This document shows positions 14,370 through 22,719 of a stretch of 22,959 bases of DNA, in pieces (position 1 is the first letter of the stretch; each line of letters starts with the position of its first letter). The position numbers were made by a program, and so were the translations under genes. The DNA lies in NCBI GenBank assembly GCA_041656175.1, contig JBBAEA010000046.1, positions 1-22,959 of the forward strand, given 5' to 3'. The notes under the pieces were generated by a model that saw only the letters and a program-made list of their open reading frames with translations, had not been told where the DNA came from and ran no database searches. The stretch comes from JBBAEA01 sp041656175 (GTDB lineage: Bacteria > Myxococcota_A > Bradymonadia > UBA4248).

Positions 14370-15715
14370 ACTTCATCGATGAACTCGAATAGGGATAGGC
14401 GGTGAAGGATTTCGAGAGCCCCAGCGATGCGACGCGCTTTAAGATCGCGATAAGAGAAAGGGGAGCGGAGAAAACGAAGTACGAATTCTTCTTGATCGCT
14501 TAACTCAATAAACTGGTTCTGTGGTGTACGATTCCTGCGAGCAGTGTAGACCAGATATGAGACGTAGTAGGGTACAATAATGCTGTCGGTGTGACGGCGA
14601 TAAAAATCAAAAAGCATCGGGCTGAGCGCAAGATTTAAAGCAGGGCGTTGAGTCATAAGCTCGTCGTAGGCGGACTGATTGCTACGGTACAAGTTAAACT
14701 CTGCAGGAGCATTTCGTAAAATTTCCGCTAAAATCTCAGTAAAATATGCAGCTGCTTTTGTGTCGAAAAAGTCGCTTAACTTGTGTGCCGTAATGACAGC
14801 GTCAATGGACGACTGAGATTCTGAGATTATGGCATTGCGACTCTCGGCTGAGATGAGATGAAAATCGGGAATTTTTTCGAGTGATTCACCAAGGCTAGGT
14901 ATGCTATCGATTGGGCACTTCTCAAGCCAGCGAAGTTGGCCCGAGCTAAAGAATGCAATGTAACGATTCTGCTGAGTAATTTGCTCAAAGACGCAGTTTA
15001 AGCGACGTTTGTAGATCAGCAAAAATACTTCACTCAACGTTTCAACGCTTGTTAGCGCGCTTAAATACACGCGCTCTTGACCGGAACTGCTGACGTATTC
15101 GCTACCCGCGCTGGCGAGTAGCTCTCGCGTGAGATCGGGCGAAATGACATCCGTACTTTCCGCCTCGTCGTCGAAATCATCATTCACGAGGTTGGAGTCA
15201 CGTGAACGCAATACGACTTCTGAGATTGAAGAGGCGATAGGGAGGGAGCTCGGAATTGGCGAAGGTTTAGGAGTAATTTTGTTTGTACGCTCAGAATGGT
15301 GTTCTGCATGCAAATTGCTCTCAGCTATACGCGCGCCTGGAAGTACCTCTTGTAAGAAATCGATGAATGCCAAGCGCTTAAAAGGCCGTTCAACGACATG
15401 CTTAAAGAAAGCATCATCGACGTTTGAGGGCAAATGGCTAGCGAGTGCACTTGGGTTAACTGTGGTAAGAATGCATCGCGCGGGTGCAAGCAAATATTTT
15501 GGAACTATTTCCTGTAAATGCCTTAGTGCATGAGCTTGGCTCGATAAATCAAGTAACAACAGACAGTCGTTTACTCCACTATTGGTTTCGCTGAGCGCCG
15601 CCTCAACATCATTAAGACTGGCAAGCTCAACGACACCCAAGCCCGCGTTTCGCATGATTTGTGTAACCAACGCACGAACACTAGGATTTTCGTCATAATA
15701 GATTACATCTGCCAT
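14345..15715 (-). CDS. Receiver-domain plus PATAN/DUF4388 signalling protein
   Basis: 456 aa from the ATG at 15715. Residues 1-125 are a response-regulator receiver: acidic pair Asp8/Glu9 (YYDENPS), phospho-acceptor Asp56 in LLLLDLSS, Thr84 in ILTTV, Lys113 in RPFKR. A Ser/Pro-rich linker follows (about 128-215). Then comes a DUF4388/PATAN-like domain (about 220-320: LSEVFLLIYKRRLNCVFEQI, then YIAFFSSGQLRWLE) and an alpha-helical C-terminus of unknown fold. Proteins of this architecture are common in deltaproteobacteria and modulate signalling or motility; the partner kinase is not in the window. A TTG at 15754 has a better ribosome-binding site (AGGAAGG) and would add 13 residues, so the true start is open. 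Confidence 0.8.
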   Translation of the reverse strand: MADVIYYDENPSVRALVTQIMRNAGLGVVELASLNDVEAALSETNSGVNDCLLLLDLSSQAHALRHLQEIVPKYLLAPARCILTTVNPSALASHLPSNVDDAFFKHVVERPFKRLAFIDFLQEVLPGARIAESNLHAEHHSERTNKITPKPSPIPSSLPIASSISEVVLRSRDSNLVNDDFDDEAESTDVISPDLTRELLASAGSEYVSSSGQERVYLSALTSVETLSEVFLLIYKRRLNCVFEQITQQNRYIAFFSSGQLRWLEKCPIDSIPSLGESLEKIPDFHLISAESRNAIISESQSSIDAVITAHKLSDFFDTKAAAYFTEILAEILRNAPAEFNLYRSNQSAYDELMTQRPALNLALSPMLFDFYRRHTDSIIVPYYVSYLVYTARRNRTPQNQFIELSDQEEFVLRFLRSPFSYRDLKARRIAGALEILHRLSLFEFIDEVCQADLVL

Positions 15716-15858
15716 GTTGTTTGCCAACTGCTGTCCTGTAAAATAAACCAACAATTACCTTCCTAGAAGCGAAATAGCTCCTTCTTTTTAAATGATAGCA
15801 AAGTTTACTTAAAAGCTGCAAGATTCCAAGGCAAATTCTATAGGAATGCTCTAAATCG

Positions 15859-15948
15859 TTGGGGCAACCGCTCCGCACCCCGTCCAAGGGCTTGCGATCT
15901 TGAAAACCGCTTTTACGTGTAGTGCATTGATTTTATTCCTTTTTTTAA
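15859..15948 (+). repeat. Dispersed intergenic repeat family B, copy B4
   Basis: Shows GGGGCAACCGCTCCGCACCC, GTCCAAGGGCTTGCGATCTT, CGCTTTTACGTGTAGTGCAT and TGATTTTATTCC, like copy B5 but shorter at the 3' end. It lies between the divergent receiver-PATAN and DUF3467 genes. The rest of this gap (to 16254) holds an AT-rich stretch and the palindrome GCTATATATAGC (16142-16153), with no convincing gene. Confidence 0.65.
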
Positions 15949-16254
15949 TGCTTAGCTAAATTTTCTTAGTTCACGCATACTGTTTTTGTCTGTTTTTGCA
16001 ATAAGCAGAGCATCCATGCAGATCCATATCTTAAGCTGCTTGCATTTTGTGTATAAATTTTTGCCACCCTGCAGTATCAAGCTATGAATTTAGAAAGTTT
16101 CGCGAAAATTTCGGTGTAACGACGCCCAAAGCAAAATTGTGGCTATATATAGCTCTTAGATCGCTTGCTAGAGCACAAAACAATGCGCTACTTTGCCATT
16201 GGCTGCATCATTCGTGCATGCCGTTTGACCACCTATTTTAAAATGAGATGTATA

Positions 16255-16557
16255 ATGAGTGACGGTAAAAAGAATGTAGAAAAAAAAGCTAACATCAATG
16301 TTCAGATCGACGACACGACGTCATTGGGAAAATATACCAACCTCACGTCTGTTAGCTCCACGCAGAACGAATTTGTTTTAGATTTTGGTTTTTTCCATCC
16401 TTCCCAAGGTTTTGCACGTATTCACAGTCGGGCCATCCTTAGCCCTCGCCAAGCCAAGAGCTTCGCCTTGAACTTGTCGAGCATCCTCGTTCAATACGAA
16501 GAAATGTTTGGAGTCATTGACACTGGCGATGGCGACAGCGATGACCTTGTACAATAG
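16255..16557 (+). CDS. DUF3467-family protein
   Basis: 100 aa small cytoplasmic protein. The DUF3467 signature is clear: INVQIDDTTSLGKYTNLTSV, then EFVLDFGFF, ARIHSRAILSPRQAKSF and ILVQYEEMFGVI. The family is conserved in deltaproteobacteria and some other groups, and its function is unknown. The start is the ATG at 16255, with the domain beginning about 15 residues in; an in-frame extension to 16165 adds 30 residues without family similarity. The ribosome-binding site is weak. Its end overlaps the next gene. Confidence 0.85.
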   Translation: MSDGKKNVEKKANINVQIDDTTSLGKYTNLTSVSSTQNEFVLDFGFFHPSQGFARIHSRAILSPRQAKSFALNLSSILVQYEEMFGVIDTGDGDSDDLVQ

Positions 16558-17128
16558 CGAGGATTTTGCTTGGCCTTGCGCAGTTATTGTTTGTGCCGCG
16601 GGCGCTGGAAGGCGTATGGGCATCAACAAGGCACTTGCTCGTTTAGCTAATGGTCAAAGTTTTCTCGATCATATTAGCTCCTGTATTAGGGCAGCAGGGC
16701 TTAGCACTATCTACGTTGTAACGGGCGCACAAGCCGACGAAGTAATAGCTGCACACCCAAACGCAGCACAATGGGTGCACAATTTTGCGTGGAATGAGAC
16801 GTCGATGATGGATTCTCTTCGCTTAGCATTAAGGCGCCTGCCTGCACAATGGGCAGCCATACATTGGCCTGTTGATTGTGTGGGCATTGAGCCTGACGCA
16901 ATCCGAGCTCTTTTGCGCGAACGCCAACACTGCGCGCTTCTGGGTCATCGAGGGAAATGGGGGCATCCCGTGTTATTAAGCCCACGCGCCGTGCGAGAAC
17001 TCGTCGTTTGTCACAAACGCTACAGTCGCCTTAACGACTATCTTGCCACCTTTGCAACAAACGTTGTTTGCGTCGAAGGAGGCGAAGCAGCGCTGAATAA
17101 TGTGAATGTGCCGCTTAGGACGCTTTGA
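16541..17128 (+). CDS. MobA/MocA-like nucleotidyltransferase
   Basis: About 195 aa cytoplasmic NTP-transferase of the MobA-like family. The nucleotide-binding loop reads IVCAAGAGRRMGINKALARL; later motifs are VVTGAQADEV, NETSMMDSLRLALRRLP, HWPVDCVGIEPDAI and WGHPVLLSP, ending NNVNVPL. This is closest in pattern to MocA (molybdopterin cytidylyltransferase), but related enzymes use other sugars or cofactors. The ATG at 16541 overlaps the DUF3467 gene by 17 bases, implying coupled translation; an ATG at 16529 and a TTG at 16508 are other candidates. No molybdoenzyme or other cofactor gene is nearby. Confidence 0.8.
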   Translation: MTLYNSEDFAWPCAVIVCAAGAGRRMGINKALARLANGQSFLDHISSCIRAAGLSTIYVVTGAQADEVIAAHPNAAQWVHNFAWNETSMMDSLRLALRRLPAQWAAIHWPVDCVGIEPDAIRALLRERQHCALLGHRGKWGHPVLLSPRAVRELVVCHKRYSRLNDYLATFATNVVCVEGGEAALNNVNVPLRTL

Positions 17129-17139
17129 GCTATAAAGAT

Positions 17140-17240
17140 TTTACCGTCCAAGACTTCATCCAAAGTACATGCCCCTTGGATGTCGTTTTTGTGCGTATTT
17201 TCTTGATTTTATTGATTATATTTTAAACGAGCGCACGACC
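17140..17240 (+). repeat. Degenerate family B copy (B7) with terminator-like hairpin
   Basis: CATCCAA (17157-17163) pairs with TTGGATG (17176-17182), followed by TCGTTTTT, GTGCGTATTTTC and TTGATTTTATTGATTATATT. This matches the family B hairpin-then-T-run-then-TGATTTTATTGA order but is diverged. It sits just after the DUF3467/MocA pair and is likely its terminator. Confidence 0.55.
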
Positions 17241-17290
17241 TTTTTTGGCATAAATCTAGAAAGCAAATTCTTAGCTCCTGCAAACAGTGT

Positions 17291-17833
17291 TCATTGCTCT
17301 GCCGATATGGACGATTCAATACACTGTTCATGCAAACTGTGCTGAACTTTTGATTTATATGCAATTTTACTGAGTTTCGCGCAATCTACTCTCCTGTAAT
17401 AAATCGCCATTGCGCCTGCCGACGGTCTAAGAACAATGAGTCTTTCGTCTTCAAACTCTATATCGTCTGTAGTCGTACTAACTCCATCATACAGAAACAG
17501 CATCCAAGGGCTATCCATGGGGTCTTGGCACTTGCGCAAGCTATACCCGCCCCTTGCTCCCTTAATCATGCGCTCATGGCGAGCCTCCATAGCCAACCAG
17601 CGCCCTTGCTGATCAAATTTCAAAAACTCGTTTCCCTCGTTGGACAAACTTTGCCATATCCCTATGAGCGGATTTTGCTTCCAAGATTCTTCCTGACACT
17701 CCGCTAATTGGCGAGCCTTGTTTTGTAAATGAAATTGAATGTCGCCGTCTTCTATAGTATCCGCTTCTAAAACACATGAAGCGATGATAAAAACACAAGA
17801 CAACAAGCTAATCGCAAAAATGAGTCTTCTCAT
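17291..17833 (-). CDS. Orphan lipoprotein of unknown function
   Basis: 180 aa; I do not recognise the family. Signal peptide with lipobox IASC (Cys20), so a lipid-anchored envelope protein. Residues about 55-150 look like a small beta-barrel of lipocalin type (GIWQSLSNEGNEFLKFDQQG, ARGGYSLRKCQ, ERLIVLRP, AIYYRRVDC), with Cys in positions that could pair. The ATG at 17833 has GGGAGG about six bases upstream, a strong site. It is divergent from the BtuF-like gene and convergent with the DUF3467/MocA pair. The start and export are well supported; the function is not. Confidence 0.8.
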   Translation of the reverse strand: MRRLIFAISLLSCVFIIASCVLEADTIEDGDIQFHLQNKARQLAECQEESWKQNPLIGIWQSLSNEGNEFLKFDQQGRWLAMEARHERMIKGARGGYSLRKCQDPMDSPWMLFLYDGVSTTTDDIEFEDERLIVLRPSAGAMAIYYRRVDCAKLSKIAYKSKVQHSLHEQCIESSISAEQ

Positions 17834-17987
17834 AACTACCTCCCAAACTCCTTAATTTGAGCCAGCACAACGCCCTCACTACATCTCTTATGGCAAAGAG
17901 AGCTAAAGTTGTTGCAAATTGTTTATTTTTGGCAGTGTTTATCAGTGTTTCCTGAGAATCTGTTTTATACTCCTCAACTCAATAACG

Positions 17988-18869
17988 ATGCAGCCCTATC
18001 ATTTATACAAGCTTAATATTCACGCCCTACTCTACTTTTCCCTATTTATTTTAATATGCCTTACGCAATGCAGCCCCAAAACAAGCGTCGCTCCCAATAA
18101 TGACGTACCCCATAGACTTGTAGCGCTAACTCCATCGATAGCTGAAACGCTTTGTGCCATGGGTTTTGAAGACAAGCTCGTCGCGGCGTCCAGATACACC
18201 AAACGCGGAGAGTACTGTCATGAATATATTGAGCTTCAGAGCATGCCCGCAGATTTAGAAGCAATTCTTGCCTTAAAACCAGATCTTGTATTGGCGCACC
18301 CATCTGACAGCAAGCTCGCGCAAAGCATGCACAAGCGCGGAATACTCTTTCGCGCATATGCGATGGATAGCATTGAATCCATAAAAAGCGCCGCCACCGA
18401 CATGGCTGAGCTTCTTGGCGAAAGAGAGAAAGCAGAAGCATTTAACGCGAAACTACAGACCGATATTGACGAAATCACACAGAAGCACGACCTGCGTAAA
18501 AGCCCAAGCGTCGTCCTAGTCGTCGAAGCATTCGCCAGCCAACGCTCCAACTTCTACATTGCCCAACACAACGCTTACCTCGCCGAGTGCGCCAAACTCT
18601 GCGGTGCCCGTGTTCTATCGCACGCGCAGAACGATTGGCAGCTTATCGAAGCCGAAACTCTCATACAACTTGACCCAGACCTCATTTTGCACTTTGCACC
18701 CGAGTACGCAAATGCCAGTGATTTAGCCAGGCTATGGCGAGAGAAATATCCGCGTTTAAGGGCTATACAAAATGATGGCATTCGTGTTTTTACAAATCCG
18801 CGCCTAAGCTTGCCAGGACCAAACCTTGGATTAGCTCTTCAAGAAATCTGTCATAATATCGCGCAGCTC
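17988..18869 (+). CDS. BtuF/FecB-like substrate-binding lipoprotein
   Basis: 294 aa periplasmic receptor of the helical-backbone (cluster A-II) type, used by ABC importers for vitamin B12 or iron chelates. An N-terminal hydrophobic stretch ends in LTQC (Cys28), a possible though non-ideal lipobox. Family features are RLVALTPSIAETLCAMGFED, LVAASRYT, MPADLEAILALKPDLVLAHP, ATDMAELLGE and QLDPDLILHF. It is most like BtuF (corrinoid). No permease or ATPase gene is in the window. The ATG at 17988 precedes the signal; extending to 17919 adds a non-signal leader. No strong ribosome-binding site is visible. It is followed by repeat B5. Confidence 0.8.
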
Positions 18870-18887
18870 TAAGGAAACTCTGATTAT

Positions 18888-19000
18888 TTGGGCTACCGCC
18901 CCAAACCCGTCCAAGAGCTTTCGCCCTTGGAACCCGTTTTTGTGTGTAGGGCATTGATTTTATTTACTTTTATTTTGAAGACTCACCCGAATTTCTTAAT
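18888..19000 (+). repeat. Dispersed intergenic repeat family B, copy B5
   Basis: Begins with GGGCTACCGCCCCAAACCCG. The hairpin CCAAGAGC-TTTC-GCCCTTGG is followed by AACCCGTTTTTGTGTGTAGG, GCATTGATTTTATTTAC and TTTATTTTGAAGACTC. It sits 16 bases after the stop of the BtuF-like gene, where the stem plus T-run could end transcription. GGAAACTCTGATTATT (18873-18888) precedes it, the same block as at 7165 and 12376. Confidence 0.75.
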
Positions 19001-19221
19001 TTTCATTAGCTCTTTTTATGACTAACTTTGCTAAATGCAAGCGCCGTGAAAAAGCAGATAGACTAAAGTGTGGAAAGCTATCTTGCTATGTTCGAACGCA
19101 GTCAAAAACTCAAATGAGGCTTTTCTTAGCAAGTTTAATACAGATTCTAGGAGAAAAACATCTTTTCTTTGGCACAAAAAAATGGTTTTCCTCCCGTGCA
19201 AGGCTCTCGAGAATAGTAACT

Positions 19222-19250
19222 TTGCCTTGTCTAAAACTTTGGGCTATGAT
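19222..19250 (+). promoter_or_regulatory. Sigma70-like promoter of the Ser/Thr kinase gene
   Basis: TTGCCT (19222-19227), a 17-nt spacer and TATGAT (19245-19250), matching 4/6 and 5/6 of TTGACA/TATAAT with ideal spacing. Start of transcription would be about 19257, giving a leader of about 64 nt. It is the best promoter match I see in the window. Confidence 0.5.
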
Positions 19251-19320
19251 GGTATTTGGGCTGAGTACGGAACCCCGTTGTTAAATGGGTGTTATTGGGA
19301 AGTTTGTGACTAAGGAAATC

Positions 19321-21246
19321 ATGAGTCAGCACAACGTTGGTGAAGACGAGATTACAGGCGTATCGGGACCTAGTCTAAGCGCGACAACATTATCGCCAAA
19401 CCTTAATCTCAATGACCTCGAAGGACGTGTCATTGCAGGCCGTTATAGGATTATTCGGCGCATCGGCAAGGGCGGTATGGGGGTGGTATATCTTGCACAG
19501 CAAACTAATTTAAACCGCGATGTCGTTATCAAAATCTTAGCCCCTCAACTCGTCGACGACGATAGCTCGGTTATTCGCTTTGAGCGCGAAGCGCGCGGCT
19601 TAAGTCGCTTACAACACCCCAATATTGTTACTATCTATGATTTTGGTCAGGACGACGATTTAGCCTACATCGCCATGGAATTTGCCGACGGCGAAACCTT
19701 GAGTAAGTACATTAAACGCTGCTCCCCACTCAGTATCGAAGAGTTTTTGCCCATAGCTGTACAAATCCTACGCGGCATAGGAGAGGCACATAAACTGGGT
19801 CTCATTCACCGCGATATTAAACCAGCGAATATTATTCTGTGCGAACTCGAAGGAGAGAAGAATTTTGTTAAAATCCTAGACTTTGGACTTGCAAAATTAG
19901 CTGAAGGCCAAGAAGACGTGACCAAAGAGCAACAACTTGTAGGCTCTGCTTCGTTTTTGGCTCCAGAGCAAATTCTTGAAGGACAGTCTGATCCTCGCTC
20001 CGACGTCTATGCGCTAGGCATACTGTTTTACCAAATGATCGTCGGTAAAAAACCGTTTACCGGAGCAAACGACAACGTTATTCTCTACAAACATGTCAAC
20101 GAATTGCCTCCACGACTTGCAACAATGGTGTCACCCGAGCAAAAAATACCCGAGTCGCTCTGTGACCTTATAGACAGTTGCTTAGTTAAGAACCCCGCAC
20201 TTCGACCTCCCACTGCAAACGATCTGCTCTTCCAACTTTCTCACTCCCTTGATTTGCCAGAGCTTCTCGCAACATGGAGCTCTGTTTCCCTGGCCAAGGT
20301 GGACTTACAAAAACTCATCGACGAAGGTTCCGAAACGATAATTCGCCCATCGGGTCAACATAACGCAGTCATGGCCGATGCGATAAACCTTAGCCCCGTT
20401 GCAGTCGCGCCACTCCGTGAACGCGAAAGTCCACAGCATCGCGAAACCGTACTTAGCTCCATCTCATCCATAAGCCGCGTACGGCCACGTGAACGAAGCA
20501 TTCTCTTTATCCTAATCCTAGCTCTTTGCGTTGCTATTCTAGCCGTTGGTGCCATACTATTGCGCTATCGTCTTAGCAAAAATTCAGAGCCCAAAGTTCA
20601 TATGCCGCAACATATCGTAGCGATGGAACAAAACTTGGAGCGAATACTTCAAAATGCGCAAGCCGAAATCGACGCGCAGCGCTGGCTCAACGCAGAGGAG
20701 CTACTAACGACCTACGAAACCGAATTTAAATCTAACCCTGACATGCTGATCCGTGCTACCGACATGCGCAGCCGCCTCAGCATTGCAAAGCAAATGGCAC
20801 AAGCCAAACTCATTGAAGCAGAAAACCCCGAAGAAGCCATAGCTCTATACGCCGAAGTCTTAAAAATTGACGCCAATAATGAAGATGCCCTCAAAAGCAT
20901 TGAAGCACTACGCGAAGTCATCGCTGAAAAACAACTTGGCAACTTGGTCTTCCTCAACGTCCATGAACTCGATGGCGCCCAACTCTACATCGACAACGTA
21001 CTTGTTGAAGGTGGCGTTCCTCCCGAAATACCTAGCCTTGAGCCCAAAAGCTACCTACTGACCATTAAAAAATCTGGCTACAACGATTGGTCCCAACGCG
21101 TCGAACTCAAGGCGGGCGAAAGTGCAGAATTTAACGTTGACTTAAGCAAGCGTTCCAGCCGAAGCACTCGCCCCAAGCGCGATAGCGGCTCCTTGCTGCT
21201 CAATAGCGGCAGAGGCGTCAAGAACTCAGACCTTTTACTCAAGTAG
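19321..21246 (+). CDS. Transmembrane Ser/Thr protein kinase with TPR-like and PEGA domains
   Basis: 641 aa. A short N-terminal tail is followed by a Hanks-type kinase domain at about 42-310: Gly-rich loop IGKGGMGVVY, ATP-binding Lys71 (VVIK), catalytic Asp165 in HRDIKPAN, DFG at 187-189 and APE at 214-216. All core catalytic residues are present. A juxtamembrane linker leads to one TM helix (about 393-415), then an extracytoplasmic region with TPR-like helices (about 430-540) and a PEGA domain (about 541-608: NVHELDGAQLYIDN through YLLTIKKSGY). The tail is Ser/Arg-rich. This architecture is typical of Myxococcota-like kinases. The ATG at 19321 has AAGGA four bases upstream; a longer start at 19285 adds a weak leader. 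It is a single gene, with substrates unknown. Confidence 0.95.
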   Translation: MSQHNVGEDEITGVSGPSLSATTLSPNLNLNDLEGRVIAGRYRIIRRIGKGGMGVVYLAQQTNLNRDVVIKILAPQLVDDDSSVIRFEREARGLSRLQHPNIVTIYDFGQDDDLAYIAMEFADGETLSKYIKRCSPLSIEEFLPIAVQILRGIGEAHKLGLIHRDIKPANIILCELEGEKNFVKILDFGLAKLAEGQEDVTKEQQLVGSASFLAPEQILEGQSDPRSDVYALGILFYQMIVGKKPFTGANDNVILYKHVNELPPRLATMVSPEQKIPESLCDLIDSCLVKNPALRPPTANDLLFQLSHSLDLPELLATWSSVSLAKVDLQKLIDEGSETIIRPSGQHNAVMADAINLSPVAVAPLRERESPQHRETVLSSISSISRVRPRERSILFILILALCVAILAVGAILLRYRLSKNSEPKVHMPQHIVAMEQNLERILQNAQAEIDAQRWLNAEELLTTYETEFKSNPDMLIRATDMRSRLSIAKQMAQAKLIEAENPEEAIALYAEVLKIDANNEDALKSIEALREVIAEKQLGNLVFLNVHELDGAQLYIDNVLVEGGVPPEIPSLEPKSYLLTIKKSGYNDWSQRVELKAGESAEFNVDLSKRSSRSTRPKRDSGSLLLNSGRGVKNSDLLLK

Positions 21247-21409
21247 AACCAAAAGCGTTCCGACTTCAAGACCGCGGAAATCGGGAGCTTCCCATGTCTA
21301 CTCACGGCTGCTGCTGTAACACTTGACGCTGTATTTTGTGTGTAATTTTAATGCTTTTAACGCGCAATATTCATCGACGCCTAGATTGGCCGTGATTAAT
21401 TCGATGCTT

Positions 21410-21555
21410 ATGCTTTTTATTTTTGTGGGGGAAGTTTCCCCTACGTGTCAACCCCGCGCTGTGCGCGTGTTTGCCACTACCCCCTCCGCGGGGACACCCC
21501 GCGACGCCCCGTTCAGTTTTTGGCGAAACAGGACTTTGCGGTTGCCCTAGGGCTC
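21410..21555 (+). repeat. Dispersed intergenic repeat family A, copy A3
   Basis: Contains CTACGTGTCAACCCCGCGCT, ACTACCCCCTCCGCGGGG, the CGCGGGG-ACA-CCCCGCG hairpin, TTTTTGGCGAAAC and AGGACTTTGCG, matching A1 and A2 in the same orientation. It lacks the GGCTGTTTTTAAG part of the 5' block. It lies in the 419-base gap between the kinase gene and the beta-barrel gene, which also holds that gene's terminator. Confidence 0.8.
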
Positions 21556-21607
21556 AAGCCCCCGTAACGCCCCCACTGCGATTGTTAGCGTATCCTTTAG
21601 CTAATAT

Positions 21608-21645
21608 GCAAAAAAGGCTATGCACAAATTTTTGCACATAGCCTT
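21608..21645 (-). terminator. Rho-independent terminator of the beta-barrel gene
   Basis: On the minus strand AAGGCTATGTGCAAA pairs with TTTGTGCATAGCCTT (two G-U pairs) and runs directly into TTTTTTGC. It lies 21 bases past the stop at 21666. Confidence 0.9.
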
Positions 21646-21665
21646 AAAGGTGGATACTCCACGCT

Positions 21666-22244
21666 TTAGAAGTAATAGGTAAAACCAGCTGTGCCGAGTA
21701 AGTCGCCCATACTAAAGAAGTTCACGCGTACCAAATCCCCGTCATCATTGTCGTCGTCCGCGCGGACCAGAATCATAACCCCAACTTGGAGATGTATGCT
21801 GAAGTTGCTAGTTACAAACCACTCTGGGCGCAATCCCAAGTCTAGGGAAAAATCAAACACTGTCTGACTTGAACTAATGCTGGAACCGCTCACACTGCTA
21901 TTCAGGCTAATACCGTGAAAGTTTAGGCCAACAAAGGCACCTAAGTTTACATCTTCATGAATCTGAAACGGCACTATACCACGTAAGCCCAAATACCAAT
22001 CGGTAGCCGTAACTTTGGTCTTTGGCGCTTCGTCTCGAGTCCAGCTCGACACGTCAATGCCTAACAATCCCTGTAAACCGAACCACTTGTTGAAATAATA
22101 AGTGCCCGCAACGCCGCGGTAACCCATAATAGGAGCATCGACTCCCACTCCAAAGTGTCCAGTCATATCACGCGCTGAGGCTAGACCAGAGAAGCTAAAA
22201 AGCAAAGCAAAACTGATCGCAAAGGCTAATAATAACTTTTTCAT
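21666..22244 (-). CDS. Small outer-membrane beta-barrel protein
   Basis: 192 aa. Signal peptide 1-23 (cleavage after ASA), then alternating short amphipathic strands (FGVGVDAPIMGYRG, TDWYLGLRGIVPF, VNLGAFVGLNFHG, FSIHLQVGVMILVR) and a C-terminal aromatic, TYYF, as for outer-membrane insertion. It is probably an eight-stranded OmpW/OmpX-like barrel, but no specific family is recognised. An acidic loop, RADDDNDDGDLVR, is near the C-terminus. The ATG at 22244 has GGAG eight bases upstream. A possible weak promoter (TTAATG, 17 nt, CATAAC) lies upstream on the minus strand. It is a single-gene unit with its own terminator. Confidence 0.85.
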   Translation of the reverse strand: MKKLLLAFAISFALLFSFSGLASARDMTGHFGVGVDAPIMGYRGVAGTYYFNKWFGLQGLLGIDVSSWTRDEAPKTKVTATDWYLGLRGIVPFQIHEDVNLGAFVGLNFHGISLNSSVSGSSISSSQTVFDFSLDLGLRPEWFVTSNFSIHLQVGVMILVRADDDNDDGDLVRVNFFSMGDLLGTAGFTYYF

Positions 22245-22329
22245 TATCAACTCCAAGAGACAAAATAAGTGAAACTAAACGATGCTGTTATGCGCATACC
22301 ATTAAAATGCATTAACTAGCACTGTACCA

Positions 22330-22500
22330 CTCTAAGGCTGATTGTGAAAAATAGCAATCGTAAAAATGTCAAATTTTCGACCTTTTTATAAAAAATACGC
22401 ATTTTTCTATTTAAAATAAAATCTATTTTCTTTTTAAGATAATTTTTGAATATTTTTTAGACCCCTGCGTATTAAACTAAATTTTATTGAATCTCTCCTT
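22330..22500. other. Very AT-rich intergenic stretch
   Basis: Long runs of A and T with almost no G or C, between the beta-barrel gene and the repeat-rich end of the window. No open frame or convincing RNA gene is seen. It could be a promoter-rich or nucleoid-protein-binding region. Confidence 0.4.
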
Positions 22501-22567
22501 ACAAAATCGACTGAAATAAAAAAGTGCATAGCGTAGGTGAAAACTCATTCTTTCTTACACATAGATA

Positions 22568-22582
22568 CCTTTGCACGGCTAG
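22568..22582 (+). mobile_element. Solo IS-terminus remnant
   Basis: CCTTTGCACGGCTAG is identical to the outer tip of the IS-like element at 22724-22738 and, in reverse, near 204-218. The sequence inward of it does not match the element, so it is either a degraded end or a preferred insertion-site motif. Confidence 0.45.
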
Positions 22583-22700
22583 GGAAGCGCAAATCGCAGT
22601 CGGAATTGAGGAACTGAGCCCTTAGAACCCGATTTGTGTGTAACATATTGATTACATTGACTTTGTTTCAAAATCTCGCCTTAGTTTCGTTGTTTTTCTC
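22583..22700 (+). repeat. Dispersed intergenic repeat family B, copy B6
   Basis: Carries GAGCCCTTAGAACCCGATTT, GTGTGTAACATATTGATTAC, ATTGACTTTGTTTCAAAATC and TCGCCTTAGTTTCGTTGTTT. This is the family B order with a diverged 5' hairpin arm. It lies between the solo IS tip and the IS-like end. Confidence 0.65.
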
Positions 22701-22719
22701 TCACTACTATTTCACTACT

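Noticed and set aside
14134..14382. 82-codon plus-strand frame opposite the small minus-strand ORF
   Set aside because: Ser/Phe/Cys-rich product without features; it overlaps the end of the receiver-PATAN gene.
16047..16241. 64-codon frame upstream of the DUF3467 gene
   Set aside because: Weak start, no ribosome-binding site, no domain, and it lies in an AT-rich divergent promoter region.
19018..19313. Two small overlapping plus-strand frames before the kinase gene
   Set aside because: They contain the kinase promoter, overlap each other in different frames, lack ribosome-binding sites and have no domain.
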